Below, piece after piece: positions 30,155 through 40,446 of a stretch of DNA of 64,000 nucleotides. The notes beneath the pieces were generated by a model. The model did no database searches, was not told the origin of the DNA, and saw only the letters and a list, made by a program, of their open reading frames with translations. Each line of letters opens with the position of its first letter. The first letter of the stretch is position 1. Origin of the DNA: an uncultured Pseudomonadota bacterium (lineage in GTDB: Bacteria; Pseudomonadota; Gammaproteobacteria; Steroidobacterales; Steroidobacteraceae); the NCBI GenBank assembly GCA_903832085.1, contig CAIKZZ010000001.1:62001-126000 (forward strand), written 5' to 3'. Both the position numbers and the translations under genes were made by a program.

Positions 30155-31480
30155 ATGAATGCAATCCTTAGACCTACGACTCATCAACAGCCTTTGCTAA
30201 CGGTCGATCGTGCTCGGAAGACTTTTCCACGCGGCGATGGCGGTGAATTGCTGGTGCTGGACGATGTCAGCCTGAGCCTTGCCCCCGGTGAGGTTGTAGG
30301 CCTATTGGGACGCTCTGGCTCTGGAAAATCGACACTCCTACGCCTTATTGCCGGACTGTCTGAACCCTCCGGCGGCGAAGTGCGTTATTTAGGTGAAAAG
30401 ATTGAAGGCCCCGCTGCTGGCATTTCAATGGTGTTTCAAGGTTTTGCACTCTTCCCATGGCTCACCGTCTATGAAAATGTAGCGCTTGGGCTAGAGGCAC
30501 TCCATGTCTCTCGTGAGGAAATTCGCCGCCGGTCTTTGCAGGCTATCGATCTGATAGGCCTCGACGGATTTGAATCTGCTTATCCGCGCGAACTTTCCGG
30601 TGGCATGCGTCAGCGTGTGGGCTTCGCCCGTGCTTTGGTTGTACACCCGAGCATTATGCTGATGGACGAGCCTTTTTCAGCACTTGACGTACTCACTGCG
30701 GAAAACTTGCGCACAGACTTTCTCGACTTGTGGTCTGAAGGCAAGATGCCGATCAAAGGTGTGCTGCTTGTGACGCATAATATTGAGGAAGCGGTGCAAA
30801 TGTGTGACCGGATCCTGGTGTTCGCGACCAACCCTGGTCGCATCGTCACAAGCATCGACGTCACGATCCCTAGACCACGTGACCGCCTTGATCCTGCCTT
30901 TGCTGCGCTCGTGGAGCGAATTTATGTAGAAATGACGGCGAAACCAGGCAGAGGCGCAGTCACTCGCCTAGAACGGACAGCAGGCACAGGCATCGACACT
31001 ATCCTCCCACGCGTCTCCTCAAGCCTGCTGTCAGGACTACTTGAGACAGTTGCTGTTCAGCCGTTTAATGGCAAAGCTGATTTGCCCGAGATAGCCTCGG
31101 AATTACAACTAGAAATCGATGAACTCTTTCCAGTGGTCGAATCACTGCAAATGTTACGTTTCGCAGAAGTCGAAGGTGGCGATCTACGCTTGACCACTGA
31201 TGGCATCGCCTTTGCTGACTCGAGCAGCGATGAACGCAAAATAATGTTCGCACGCCACATGCTTGCGTACGTGCCACTAGCTGCCCACATTCGTCGCGTA
31301 CTCGACGAACGCGAAAGTCATCATGCTCCTAAAAGCCGTTTTCTGGATGAGCTTGAGGATCATATGTCGCCAGGATCAGCCGATCAGACCTTGCGCGCAG
31401 TGGTTAGCTGGGCGCGATACGCTGAAGCGTTCGCCTATGATGACGAAACTGGCACGTTCAGTCTCGAGAATCCGAGCTAG
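30155..31480 (+). CDS. ABC transporter ATP-binding protein with C-terminal AAA-associated domain (NitT/TauT type)
   Basis: LLGRSGSGKSTLLRLIAGL, LSGGMRQRVGFARALV, IMLMDEPFSALD; about 180-residue extension after the ATPase core. Confidence 0.93.
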   Translation: MNAILRPTTHQQPLLTVDRARKTFPRGDGGELLVLDDVSLSLAPGEVVGLLGRSGSGKSTLLRLIAGLSEPSGGEVRYLGEKIEGPAAGISMVFQGFALFPWLTVYENVALGLEALHVSREEIRRRSLQAIDLIGLDGFESAYPRELSGGMRQRVGFARALVVHPSIMLMDEPFSALDVLTAENLRTDFLDLWSEGKMPIKGVLLVTHNIEEAVQMCDRILVFATNPGRIVTSIDVTIPRPRDRLDPAFAALVERIYVEMTAKPGRGAVTRLERTAGTGIDTILPRVSSSLLSGLLETVAVQPFNGKADLPEIASELQLEIDELFPVVESLQMLRFAEVEGGDLRLTTDGIAFADSSSDERKIMFARHMLAYVPLAAHIRRVLDERESHHAPKSRFLDELEDHMSPGSADQTLRAVVSWARYAEAFAYDDETGTFSLENPS

Positions 31481-31495
31481 CAAGCCACCATGTGT

Positions 31496-32728
31496 TTAGA
31501 GTCTGTCAAGTTTCCAAAGCCGTGGAAACCAGCGGATCCACAGAGCTGCCACTGTCATCGTTGCGAGGCCACCGATCATCACCGCAGGCTTTAAGCCCCA
31601 CCAAGCGCCAGTCACGCCGGATTCAAACTCGCCGAACTCATTCGATGCTCCAATAAACATCCAACTGACGGCCCCAACACGACCACGCATTTCATCTGGC
31701 GTCTCTAACTGTACGAGCACATGACGTATAAATACGCTGATCATGTCCGCGGCGCCAAGTATCACCAAAGCGAGCAGCGAGATCCAGAAGTTTGTTGATG
31801 CTCCGAAAACGATGGTCGCGATTCCAAATACAATGACTCCAGCGAACATAAAAAATCCCGCGCGCTGGGTAATTGGCCGCACTGCCAAAGCCACTGCAAC
31901 GGCCGCAGCACCAATACCAGGTGCTGCTCGCAACCAGCCAAGACCGATTGCATCAACATGCAAGACATCGATCGCATAGGCTGGCAATAAAGCTGTCGAA
32001 CCACCGAAAAGTACTGCGAATAGGTCTAGAGAAATGGCGCCAAGAACCACATCTCGCCGCCATACAAACCGTAACCCTTCCACAACACTTACCCACGTTG
32101 CCGGACTTGTGAATTTGACCAACCGTGGCGCACAAATTCCACGATACACCAACGCTGCGAAGGCAAGCAGAACTGCAACTAGACTATAAACTGCTGCAGG
32201 CCCTAGTGTCGCGTACAGGACACCAGCGAGCGCCGGCCCCGCGACAGTTGCGATTTGCCATGTCGAGGAACTGATTGCAACAGCATTACTAAATAACTCA
32301 GGCTTAACAAGGTTAGGGAGTAATGCATTATTGGCAGGTGCCATAAAAGCCCGGACTACACCAACCGGCACTAAAATAGCGAATACCATCACCGCACGCT
32401 GGGCACCGTAAAGTGTCCATAGTAGTAACGCTATAGCACCCATGCATTCAACGAGTAAGCAGCACAGCACAATGCTTTTACGATCGACCCGATCTGCGAC
32501 ATGGCCTGCAATCAGCACACAAACAATGAACGGCAGAAATTGGGAGAGGCCGATTAGCCCTAAAGCGAGTGCACTGTGGGTAATTGAGTAAACTTGAATG
32601 CCAATGGCAACCGTCTGTATTTGCATTGCAAGTGCACCGACTAGGCGGGACATCAGAAATCGACTGACAGAAGGCGTTGAGAACACCTGCCGCATACCAT
32701 GCATACGCGCCCACGCTAAGGAACCCAT
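31496..32728 (-). CDS. MFS transporter (ENTS/MFS_3 type)
   Basis: 12-TM profile; FLMSRLVGALAMQIQTVAIGIQVYSITHSALALGLIGLSQFLPFIVCVLIAGHVADRVDRKSI. Confidence 0.93.
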   Translation of the reverse strand: MGSLAWARMHGMRQVFSTPSVSRFLMSRLVGALAMQIQTVAIGIQVYSITHSALALGLIGLSQFLPFIVCVLIAGHVADRVDRKSIVLCCLLVECMGAIALLLWTLYGAQRAVMVFAILVPVGVVRAFMAPANNALLPNLVKPELFSNAVAISSSTWQIATVAGPALAGVLYATLGPAAVYSLVAVLLAFAALVYRGICAPRLVKFTSPATWVSVVEGLRFVWRRDVVLGAISLDLFAVLFGGSTALLPAYAIDVLHVDAIGLGWLRAAPGIGAAAVAVALAVRPITQRAGFFMFAGVIVFGIATIVFGASTNFWISLLALVILGAADMISVFIRHVLVQLETPDEMRGRVGAVSWMFIGASNEFGEFESGVTGAWWGLKPAVMIGGLATMTVAALWIRWFPRLWKLDRL

Positions 32729-32738
32729 CAGCCGTTAC

Positions 32739-33638
32739 TCATACGGCACTAGAATCGGTGGAGCGCGCCAACCAAGGCTCTATGATGCGCGCTAACTCTT
32801 CTGGAGCATCGTGGTGCAGCATATGGCCGGCCGTGGCAACAGTAACGACTTTCAGGTTTTGATAAAGTCTGGCAAGGCTCTCAACAGTACCTTCGTCACC
32901 CAAACCAAGACGGAACTCAGATTCTCCACCCAGAACTAAAAGCCCAGGCGCCACGCATTCACGCCAGCATGCCCTAGCTCCGTCTCTTTGGTACAAAACT
33001 GGATTGATGATTTTATGATATGGATCTGCACAAATCGTGTAGCTCCCATCGGGCAAACGTCGACTCCATTCAGCCGCAACAAAGAGTGCGCGGCTATCAG
33101 TCAGTCGCTTGTTACGGCGCTGCAAGACCGCTGCAAAGTCCTCAATAGAAGCAAAGCGCGAAAAGGTAGGTTCTGTCCGTAGCTCCTCTAGCCAGCGGCG
33201 AAAGCGACTTGGCGTTTCAGCTGCTGTTGTAGGGGGCAGACCGAAGCCCTCTAAATTCAGCAAAGCGCGTACCCGCTCGGGACGCACGCCCGCATACAGG
33301 CTGGCAACATGTCCACCCATGCTATGCCCAACGAGTACGGCGCCTGAATTAGGAATCATCATGTCAAGAAACTGATCAAGGTCAGCAAGGTAATCTGGGA
33401 ACCAATACGGCTCATTACGCCACTGGCTACCTCCGAACCCACGCCAATCAAGCGCGACTATCGGATATTCGTCCGTCAACGAATCAATCACGAACTGAAA
33501 CGTTGCTGCCGTGTCAGCCCAACCGTGTAGATAAACGGTAGGCTCCGCCTGTGGGTCTCCCCACGCAAGCACTCGGTGCTCACACCCCCGTAGCTGTATG
33601 AATGACTGCCGTGGCACCCGTCGACTTTTATAAATCAT
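32739..33638 (-). CDS. Alpha/beta hydrolase
   Basis: VYLHGWADTAATFQF, VALDWRGFGGSQW, AVLVGHSMGGHVASLYAG, GHMLHHDAPEELA. Confidence 0.93.
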   Translation of the reverse strand: MIYKSRRVPRQSFIQLRGCEHRVLAWGDPQAEPTVYLHGWADTAATFQFVIDSLTDEYPIVALDWRGFGGSQWRNEPYWFPDYLADLDQFLDMMIPNSGAVLVGHSMGGHVASLYAGVRPERVRALLNLEGFGLPPTTAAETPSRFRRWLEELRTEPTFSRFASIEDFAAVLQRRNKRLTDSRALFVAAEWSRRLPDGSYTICADPYHKIINPVLYQRDGARACWRECVAPGLLVLGGESEFRLGLGDEGTVESLARLYQNLKVVTVATAGHMLHHDAPEELARIIEPWLARSTDSSAV

Positions 33639-33689
33639 AGCGTTCTATCGCACCACGTTCCCTGCCCATAATCACTCTAAGTTTAGAAA

Positions 33690-35207
33690 TCAGCCACTCA
33701 GAAAGCTGGTATACGCAGGATTGCTCGTTTCTTCCACATAATGAAATTTGAGCTCTCTTAAATGCATTAAGAAATCGGTTTCAGTATTTGTCGGGACCTG
33801 GATACCGGCCAACACTCGGCCGTAGTCTGATCCGTGATTCCTGTAGTGAAACAAACTGATATTCCAGCGACTACCGATGGCCTGAAGAAACCGCAGTAAC
33901 GCGCCTGGCCGCTCTGGAAACTCGAATCGAAATAAGCGCTCATTCTGTAGCCCCTGAGCCACGCCCCCAACCATGTAACGTGCGTGGAGTTTCGCAACCT
34001 CATTCGTACTCATGTCGATTACTGGAAAGCCTGCTTGCCGAATTTGACTTTCGACGAGTTCTTTTTCAGCAGCGCCACCTGATAGCGCGATACCGACGAA
34101 CATGTGCGCTTTAGTGGCATTAGCAAAGCGATAGTTGAATTCAGTAATGCTCCGAGACCCCAACGTCTCGCAGAAGTTCAAAAAACTCCCTGGTTTTTCA
34201 GGTATCTCCACTGCAAACAGCGCTTCCCTCTGTTGGCCTAAGTCAGCACGCTCAGCCACATGCCGCAGGCGATCAAAATTCATGTTGGCGCCGCAATTAA
34301 GAGTCACCACTGTTTTACCGATAGCGCCCTCACGGGTAACCCATTTTTTAAGACCAGCCACTGCAAGAGCGCCCGCTGGTTCCACAATGGATCTTGTATC
34401 CTCAAATATGTCTTGAATCGCTGCACAAATCTCGTCTGTTGTGACAAGAATTACCTCATCAACATATTTTCTTGCGAGACGAAATGGCTCTTGACCTACT
34501 CGTTTGACAGCAACTCCATCTGCGAAGATGCCTACGCGGTCAAGCGTAATCCGCTCACCAGCAGCCAGCGAGTCGTGCATACTCGCGGCGTCTTCTGGCT
34601 CAACTCCGATTATTTTAATCTCCGGTCTGAGCGCTTTTACGTAGCTCGCGATACCTGCAATTAGGCCCCCACCACCGATCGGAACAAAGATCGCATCAAT
34701 TGGTCCCGGATTCTGTTCAAGAATTTCCATAGCGATAGTGCCCTGCCCAGCGATAACCTGCACATCATCGAACGGATGGATGAACGTGAGGCCACTCTCA
34801 GCAGCTATGGTTTGAGCATGCTGGTTTGCGGCATCGTAATCGTCACCGACCAGCTCGATCTCGCCACCGAGTGCGCGTACAGCATCAACTTTTATCTGCG
34901 GGGTGGTACGAGGCATAACAACATGAGCGCGAATGCCGCGCCGTCCTGCTGCTAACGCGACCCCCTGAGCATGGTTACCAGCCGACGCGCAAATAACGCC
35001 GCGGGATGCTTCTTTGTTGGTTAGCGACGCAATTTTGTTTGATGCACCACGTAACTTAAAGGAAAATACGGGCTGTAGGTCTTCACGTTTAAACAACGTG
35101 TTGTTTTGTAAACGCTTTGATAGCCTGGGGGCCGGCTCAAGTGGTGACTTGATTGCGACCTCATAGACGTTCGCCTGACGTATCAACTCGACGTAATTAG
35201 TACTCAT
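33690..35207 (-). CDS. ilvA: Threonine ammonia-lyase, biosynthetic
   Basis: LFKREDLQPVFSFKLRGASNKIASL, SAGNHAQGVALAA, PIGGGGLIAGIA, two C-terminal ACT-like domains. Confidence 0.96.
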   Translation of the reverse strand: MSTNYVELIRQANVYEVAIKSPLEPAPRLSKRLQNNTLFKREDLQPVFSFKLRGASNKIASLTNKEASRGVICASAGNHAQGVALAAGRRGIRAHVVMPRTTPQIKVDAVRALGGEIELVGDDYDAANQHAQTIAAESGLTFIHPFDDVQVIAGQGTIAMEILEQNPGPIDAIFVPIGGGGLIAGIASYVKALRPEIKIIGVEPEDAASMHDSLAAGERITLDRVGIFADGVAVKRVGQEPFRLARKYVDEVILVTTDEICAAIQDIFEDTRSIVEPAGALAVAGLKKWVTREGAIGKTVVTLNCGANMNFDRLRHVAERADLGQQREALFAVEIPEKPGSFLNFCETLGSRSITEFNYRFANATKAHMFVGIALSGGAAEKELVESQIRQAGFPVIDMSTNEVAKLHARYMVGGVAQGLQNERLFRFEFPERPGALLRFLQAIGSRWNISLFHYRNHGSDYGRVLAGIQVPTNTETDFLMHLRELKFHYVEETSNPAYTSFLSG

Positions 35208-35325
35208 AGGCGTATCTTGGGGGTAACGCGGCTAGAGCTGCAATACCGAACCTCCCTTGATCTCCTACAATCTGGATTTTTATGAGCAAATTGCTTAAGA
35301 AACCGCACGTAAGGTCGGCCTTCCT

Positions 35326-36048
35326 TTGTTAAAGATCGGCATTGATGTGGAATTTCGGCGCCCACAGCCGGCCCCCCAGCGGGTGGCGCTGCGGACGCTT
35401 GCGCTTGCGGCTGTAGCCTGCCGGGGCGCGCTCGAAAGGGACGGGCCCCAGGTGCAAGCGTATGAGCTGCACAGGCAAATACATCAGTGGCTTATCCAGG
35501 TGGGGGTTGATGGTGAATTCGAGGACGCGGAACGACAGTTATTTCTACAACCTCTAGGGACACTCTCAGATACGCAAAGGATGACTGCAGCGCTTCATGG
35601 CACAGCGACTGGCGTCCTTGGGTGGGGGCTGAAAGCCGTAGATTTGCCAGAGATTGACACTGAGGTCGATGTGCTTGCCGTCATCGATCAACTTGGCTGG
35701 CTAAATCCGCAAGCAGCTGGATTATTGAATACCTTGCGACTGCGGGCACGCACAGACATGGTGGCGCTCGCCGAACAACTAGAAGTGACTCAATGGTGGC
35801 TGGAGCACAGCGCTGCGGGCTCAAAGCCGGCTAGCCTTGCTCATTTTAAATCAGTGAGCGATAGCGCAAATGCTACAGGCATGCGTCTTGGCCCAGACGG
35901 AACCCCATGGATCGATGGCGCACCGCTAACACAGGCATCCAAAGAACGTGCACTGCAAATCACGCTGTCTGTGCGCACCCGGCGACGTGCCTTATTGTGG
36001 CTCTTAGGACAGGCAGAGCTCTATTCCACGATCGACACTGACCTTTAA
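35326..36048 (+). CDS. DUF4272 domain-containing protein
   Basis: RVALRTLALAAVACRGALE...QRMTAALHGTATGVLGWGLKAVDLPEIDT...RRRALLWLLGQAELYSTIDTDL; start (TTG at 35326) uncertain. Confidence 0.7.
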   Translation: MLKIGIDVEFRRPQPAPQRVALRTLALAAVACRGALERDGPQVQAYELHRQIHQWLIQVGVDGEFEDAERQLFLQPLGTLSDTQRMTAALHGTATGVLGWGLKAVDLPEIDTEVDVLAVIDQLGWLNPQAAGLLNTLRLRARTDMVALAEQLEVTQWWLEHSAAGSKPASLAHFKSVSDSANATGMRLGPDGTPWIDGAPLTQASKERALQITLSVRTRRRALLWLLGQAELYSTIDTDL

Positions 36049-36071
36049 GTTAAGCCCATGCCAACAGACAG

Positions 36072-36671
36072 TTAATCGAGTAGCTGCCGAATAGCCTTGA
36101 GAATTGCTTTCGTTGGCGATTCGATCTGCGCACGAGTTACATCGCGCACCTCGCTAACAACGCTAGACAGCGCCACACTGGTGTCGACAACTCGCCGGCT
36201 CGGGGTGGTCAGTGTTTGTTGGGCGGATGGACCCACAATCGATGCGCCAGATTCCAAACCTAGACATAGGGCTTTACGTACCAAATTGGGCCTTTGACGC
36301 GCGATCTCGATTGCAAGCATGGCTCCATGCCCCACGCCGATCAGATCAATTCGATACAAGCATAGATCCTCAAATAACCGGATCAGAATCGCCACACTAT
36401 CTGCGAAGCCTGCGCTCGCAGATAGCTTATCAGACGCGCCATAACCCGGTAAATCCACTGCATAAACAGATCGATCTGCAGCCATCACCGGTAAAAACTG
36501 ACCGAACATCCGGCTGGAGCACCCGTGATCATGAAGACAGATTAAGGGCAGCGGCTCATCAAATCCACCCGTATGCGGCAAGGCCGAACTCAAGTGAAGC
36601 TGGCCATACTTGAATTCGACATAGCTGCGCCTAAGACGGGCGGCATTCACTAAGTGGGCTGCTTCTTGCAT
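36072..36671 (-). CDS. Short alpha/beta-hydrolase-fold protein, apparently lacking the nucleophile Ser
   Basis: LICLHDHGCSSRMFGQFLPVMAADRSVYAVDLPGYGASDKL matches the fold; expected GxSxG is GVGHG; only 199 aa. Confidence 0.75.
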   Translation of the reverse strand: MQEAAHLVNAARLRRSYVEFKYGQLHLSSALPHTGGFDEPLPLICLHDHGCSSRMFGQFLPVMAADRSVYAVDLPGYGASDKLSASAGFADSVAILIRLFEDLCLYRIDLIGVGHGAMLAIEIARQRPNLVRKALCLGLESGASIVGPSAQQTLTTPSRRVVDTSVALSSVVSEVRDVTRAQIESPTKAILKAIRQLLD

Positions 36672-36968
36672 AGAGATCCTAATGCCATTTTTTACAAAGC
36701 TCGTCAGGCTTCTCTATGGGGCGCTAACGGCAACGCCATAGAAACCCTGGGTGGCTTGCAGTTTAGTCGAGTTATTTTTTCTGTGCGCAATGCGCGACTG
36801 AGATTTTCTAAAGTCAGACGTAGGCCACATTTTGTGTGCCGAGTCGCACTCAATAGTTAAACCAAATGCGCCGCGCCGGGTAGTTATTGTTAATAGCGCG
36901 CTGGCTGTTTACATAATACGCAAGAAAAACGGAGATTATCCAATCAGCATCGTCGCGTGGATACCCTG

Positions 36969-37376
36969 CTAGGTCTCAGATTTTTCAAACACTAACACTG
37001 TCCCATTGATACAAAACCGTAATCCTGTTGGTCGTGGCCCGTCTGGAAATACGTGTCCCAAATGGCCATCGCAGCGAGCACAGACAACTTCGGTTCGCTC
37101 CATCCCATGGCTATGATCAGTATGGGTGGCGATAGCGTCAGCTACTGGGGCAAAAAAACTCGGCCACCCTGTTCCACTGTTAAACTTTGTATCCGAGGTA
37201 AATAAGTGGCTACCACAGCCGGCGCACCGGTAAGCCCCTGTGCGATACTCCTTATCGAGTGGACTCGATCGTGGCGGTTCGGTGCCACGTTCTTTCAATA
37301 CCCGCTGCTGCTCTGGTGTTAAAATCATGCACCAGTCTGCAGATGCGGAATCTAGGTCTTGTTTATCGTCTGCCAT
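36969..37376 (-). CDS. msrB: Peptide-methionine (R)-S-oxide reductase
   Basis: [36 protein letters not shown]...[32 protein letters not shown]. Confidence 0.97.
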   Translation of the reverse strand: MADDKQDLDSASADWCMILTPEQQRVLKERGTEPPRSSPLDKEYRTGAYRCAGCGSHLFTSDTKFNSGTGWPSFFAPVADAIATHTDHSHGMERTEVVCARCDGHLGHVFPDGPRPTGLRFCINGTVLVFEKSET

Positions 37377-37411
37377 AACTCACCATTACCGCGTTGCTTC
37401 GCCAAACGTAT

Positions 37412-38275
37412 ATGTTACACGCCCACACGGATTTTGCCTGCCGCCTAGCTGCACTGCTCGGGCTCTTGTGCCCACTACTAGGCAGTGCAGCTACCACAGT
37501 AGGGTTACCACAGCCACGCTTGGTGCCTGGTGGTATCGCTGTGATTGCGGTAGGCCCAAGCAGTGCGGCGGCTCCTGAAGTATTTCAAGACGGGCATCGA
37601 GTATTAGTCGTTGATGCTGATTCGCAATGGCAGGCGATTGTTGGATTACCCTTATCGCTAGAGCCAGGCGAACAATTCGTAGAGGTGCGCCGCGGAGGCA
37701 GTGACAAAGAAAAACGCAGCCTCGTTATTGAAAGCAAACCTTATGCTACTCAAGCTCTTACGGTCGAACCTAAGCACGTTGATCTGTCGAAAAAAGATCT
37801 TGCCCGCTATAACAAAGAAAGCAAGCGCCTTGCTGAGCTGTTCAGTAATTTTACAGCGAAGCCACCACCCACTCTGGCCTTTGGCGCACCCGTCGATGGC
37901 TTGCGCTCAAGCTCCTTTGGTCTACGCCGGGTATTTAATGGGCAGTCACGCAATCCCCATACCGGCATGGATATTGCGGCAGCAACGGGCACGCCAGTCG
38001 CCGCCGCCGCCGCAGGCATCGTCATTGAAGCGAGCAATTATTTCTTTAACGGCAACACAGTCATCATCGACCATGGGCAAGGTCTTATCAGTCTGTACTG
38101 CCATCTGAGCCGCATTAATGTCAGTGCTGGGCAACACATGAGTCAGGGGCAGAATCTTGGCCTGGTGGGGGCAACTGGTCGCGTGACAGGACCGCACTTG
38201 CATTTCAGCGTCATGCTTAATCACGCATGGGTGGACCCGGAACTTTTTTTACCCGCCGCTTCAAATACTGAGTAA
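37412..38275 (+). CDS. M23 family metallopeptidase
   Basis: SSSFGLRRVFNGQSRNPHTGMDIAAATGTPVAAAAAGIVIEASNYFFNGNTVIIDHGQGLISLYCHLS...GPHLHFSVMLNHAWVDPELFL; start could also be TTG 37394. Confidence 0.94.
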   Translation: MLHAHTDFACRLAALLGLLCPLLGSAATTVGLPQPRLVPGGIAVIAVGPSSAAAPEVFQDGHRVLVVDADSQWQAIVGLPLSLEPGEQFVEVRRGGSDKEKRSLVIESKPYATQALTVEPKHVDLSKKDLARYNKESKRLAELFSNFTAKPPPTLAFGAPVDGLRSSSFGLRRVFNGQSRNPHTGMDIAAATGTPVAAAAAGIVIEASNYFFNGNTVIIDHGQGLISLYCHLSRINVSAGQHMSQGQNLGLVGATGRVTGPHLHFSVMLNHAWVDPELFLPAASNTE

Positions 38276-38285
38276 GGCTCCCTAA

Positions 38286-39128
38286 TCAGCGCAAATTGTC
38301 GCGCAATACGTAGGCTAGCCGAGCACCAGCACGCAATAACTGTTGCTTAACTAATATCACTGCCGACTGCTGATACTCGGGGGTCAATGCCAGCGCCCCA
38401 TTATTTGACTCCCCACAACGAAAGTTCGGCAGCTGACCATAGACCTGCCGCTGAGCCAAGCCATAGGACTCCTCGAGCCAGTCATTTATGGCGAATGACC
38501 CCGTCTTTAGCTGCTTTTTGTCATCACTCACCAGCTGCTCTGCGAACTGTTGAGTACTATGTCCGGCCATTGCCAGCACTACAAAATCGCTATCCCAGAC
38601 GCTATGTAACTTGTGCTCAGCCCGATGTCCTGGCAGCACAACGATAACCTCATTGCCTCCTCGATCATGATTATTGGCGGCATGTAGTGGCTGATGGACA
38701 TCCGCGACAAGATGCACAATGACCCGCAACGAAAAAAGGCGCTGCTCTTTGGATGCTCCGTGATCTTTCAAAACCGCAAGGTTTGCATCATACGCTCGTG
38801 AAGCGCATTGGCCGTCTTTACAGTACTGCTCAAGAGCCACTGATGGTCCACAGATTGGTCGATCATTGTAGTGCCAGTGCTCGGAACCAGGAACTGTGTG
38901 CTTAAGCGCCAAGCGCTCGTGGTCTAACCAAAGGCCCACGGAGTCTAACTGCTCACCATCAGTTAGCTGCGCAATTGCCCGCAATGTTTGCTTGTCCAGC
39001 AACTGCTCGGCAACAGCCCCTACAACTTGGTGTCCTTGCTGTCCCCATCCAAACGCTGGTATCGCAGCGAGTAGTGCAATAGCAGCACATAAAACCCGGA
39101 TTGCTCTGCGAGCATTATGTGAGCGCAT
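38286..39128 (-). CDS. S1/P1 nuclease family protein
   Basis: FGWGQQGHQVVGAVAEQLL, HYNDRP, VHLVADVHQPLHAANNHDRGGN, LHSVWDSDFV. Confidence 0.94.
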   Translation of the reverse strand: MRSHNARRAIRVLCAAIALLAAIPAFGWGQQGHQVVGAVAEQLLDKQTLRAIAQLTDGEQLDSVGLWLDHERLALKHTVPGSEHWHYNDRPICGPSVALEQYCKDGQCASRAYDANLAVLKDHGASKEQRLFSLRVIVHLVADVHQPLHAANNHDRGGNEVIVVLPGHRAEHKLHSVWDSDFVVLAMAGHSTQQFAEQLVSDDKKQLKTGSFAINDWLEESYGLAQRQVYGQLPNFRCGESNNGALALTPEYQQSAVILVKQQLLRAGARLAYVLRDNLR

Positions 39129-39137
39129 TGACTATGC

Positions 39138-39557
39138 CTACCATTGCCCCGTATTTACCATCGACTTCCATGGCTCTGCTAAGGGGAGCGCTGCGCCCTG
39201 CTGCAGCAGCTCAATCGAAATATTATCGGGGGACCGAATGAATGCCATTCGGCCATCACGCGGCGGTCTATTTATAATGACGCCAGCATCCATCAGCTTT
39301 TGGCAGGTTGTATAAATATTAGTGACTTCATACGCCAGATGACCAAACGCGCGTCCGATACCATATATCTCCGGATCCCAGTTATACGTTAGCTCCACAT
39401 GGACATCGGGATTTTCCGGTGCTCCCAGATAAACGAGGGTGAAGCGGCCCGCCTCACTTTCGTAACGCTTTATCTCCGCCAATCCAAGTTTGTTGCAATA
39501 AAAATCAAGCGACGCCGTAAGGTCAGAAACCCTAACCATCGTGTGCAAAAATTTCAT
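39138..39557 (-). CDS. gloA: Lactoylglutathione lyase (glyoxalase I)
   Basis: [43 protein letters not shown]...[23 protein letters not shown]. Confidence 0.92.
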   Translation of the reverse strand: MKFLHTMVRVSDLTASLDFYCNKLGLAEIKRYESEAGRFTLVYLGAPENPDVHVELTYNWDPEIYGIGRAFGHLAYEVTNIYTTCQKLMDAGVIINRPPRDGRMAFIRSPDNISIELLQQGAALPLAEPWKSMVNTGQW

Positions 39558-39667
39558 AAAAGTCTCCGAACTGTAACTGGTCTACTCTTGCCATTGTATC
39601 GCAGGTACCGCCTGTTACTAGCGCCTTATGGTAGGCTGGCACTACAGTTCTTAAGAGACCTTAAAGC

Positions 39668-40444
39668 ATGACAGCGGCATCACAAACAGCGCGACACATC
39701 GTAAGAGCCGCGTTTGTAATCACTCTCACGATGGTCAGTGCCTGCGCTGTGTCGCCCGCCTCGCCATCATTAAGCGTACAACAAGGCGAGGAAATCCTTG
39801 CGGAACTGAAAGATTTACGTCAATTAGTTGGTGACCTTCGCCAAGAGCAGCACGCTGCGCAACAAGCCAATGTCTCTCCATCAATTGAAATCAAAGATTC
39901 AGGCGCAAATGCGCTCGGCTCACCCACCGCGCAAGCGGTGCTCGTTGAGTACACAGACTATCAGTGCCCATTCTGCAAGCGCTTCCATGACGAGACGCTG
40001 CCGGAGCTCAAAAAGCGATACATCGATACTGGCAAACTGCGCTACGAAGTGCGGGACATGCCACTGTCATTTCATCCGTTTGCGATGTCTGCCGCGATTG
40101 CTGCCTACTGTAGTGGCCAACAAGATCAGTTTTGGCCAGTACATGAAGCGCTTTTTCAATCGCAGGTGGCACTCTCTGCGGCAAAGGTTAGACAAATAGC
40201 AATCGGTTTTGGTGTCAATGCAGCTCAGTTTGATGCCTGCATCGCCAACTCAGCTTCTCGACAATACGTTGAGAACAATATTGCTGAGGCGACACGTATT
40301 GGCATCAATGGAACGCCTGGCTTTATTTTAGCGAAGAAAGGTGACGGTAGCCTTGCTGGAACACTCATCCTCGGAGCACAACCAATCACCGTCTTTATTG
40401 CTAAAGTTGACGATATTCTAGCCGCGGCATCCCCAAAACGGTAA
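39668..40444 (+). CDS. DsbA-family thioredoxin-fold protein, lipoprotein-like N-terminus
   Basis: LVEYTDYQCPFCKRFHDETLPELKKRYIDTGKLRYEVRDMPL, CxxC, IGINGTPGFILAK cis-Pro. Confidence 0.93.
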   Translation: MTAASQTARHIVRAAFVITLTMVSACAVSPASPSLSVQQGEEILAELKDLRQLVGDLRQEQHAAQQANVSPSIEIKDSGANALGSPTAQAVLVEYTDYQCPFCKRFHDETLPELKKRYIDTGKLRYEVRDMPLSFHPFAMSAAIAAYCSGQQDQFWPVHEALFQSQVALSAAKVRQIAIGFGVNAAQFDACIANSASRQYVENNIAEATRIGINGTPGFILAKKGDGSLAGTLILGAQPITVFIAKVDDILAAASPKR

Positions 40445-40446
40445 GC

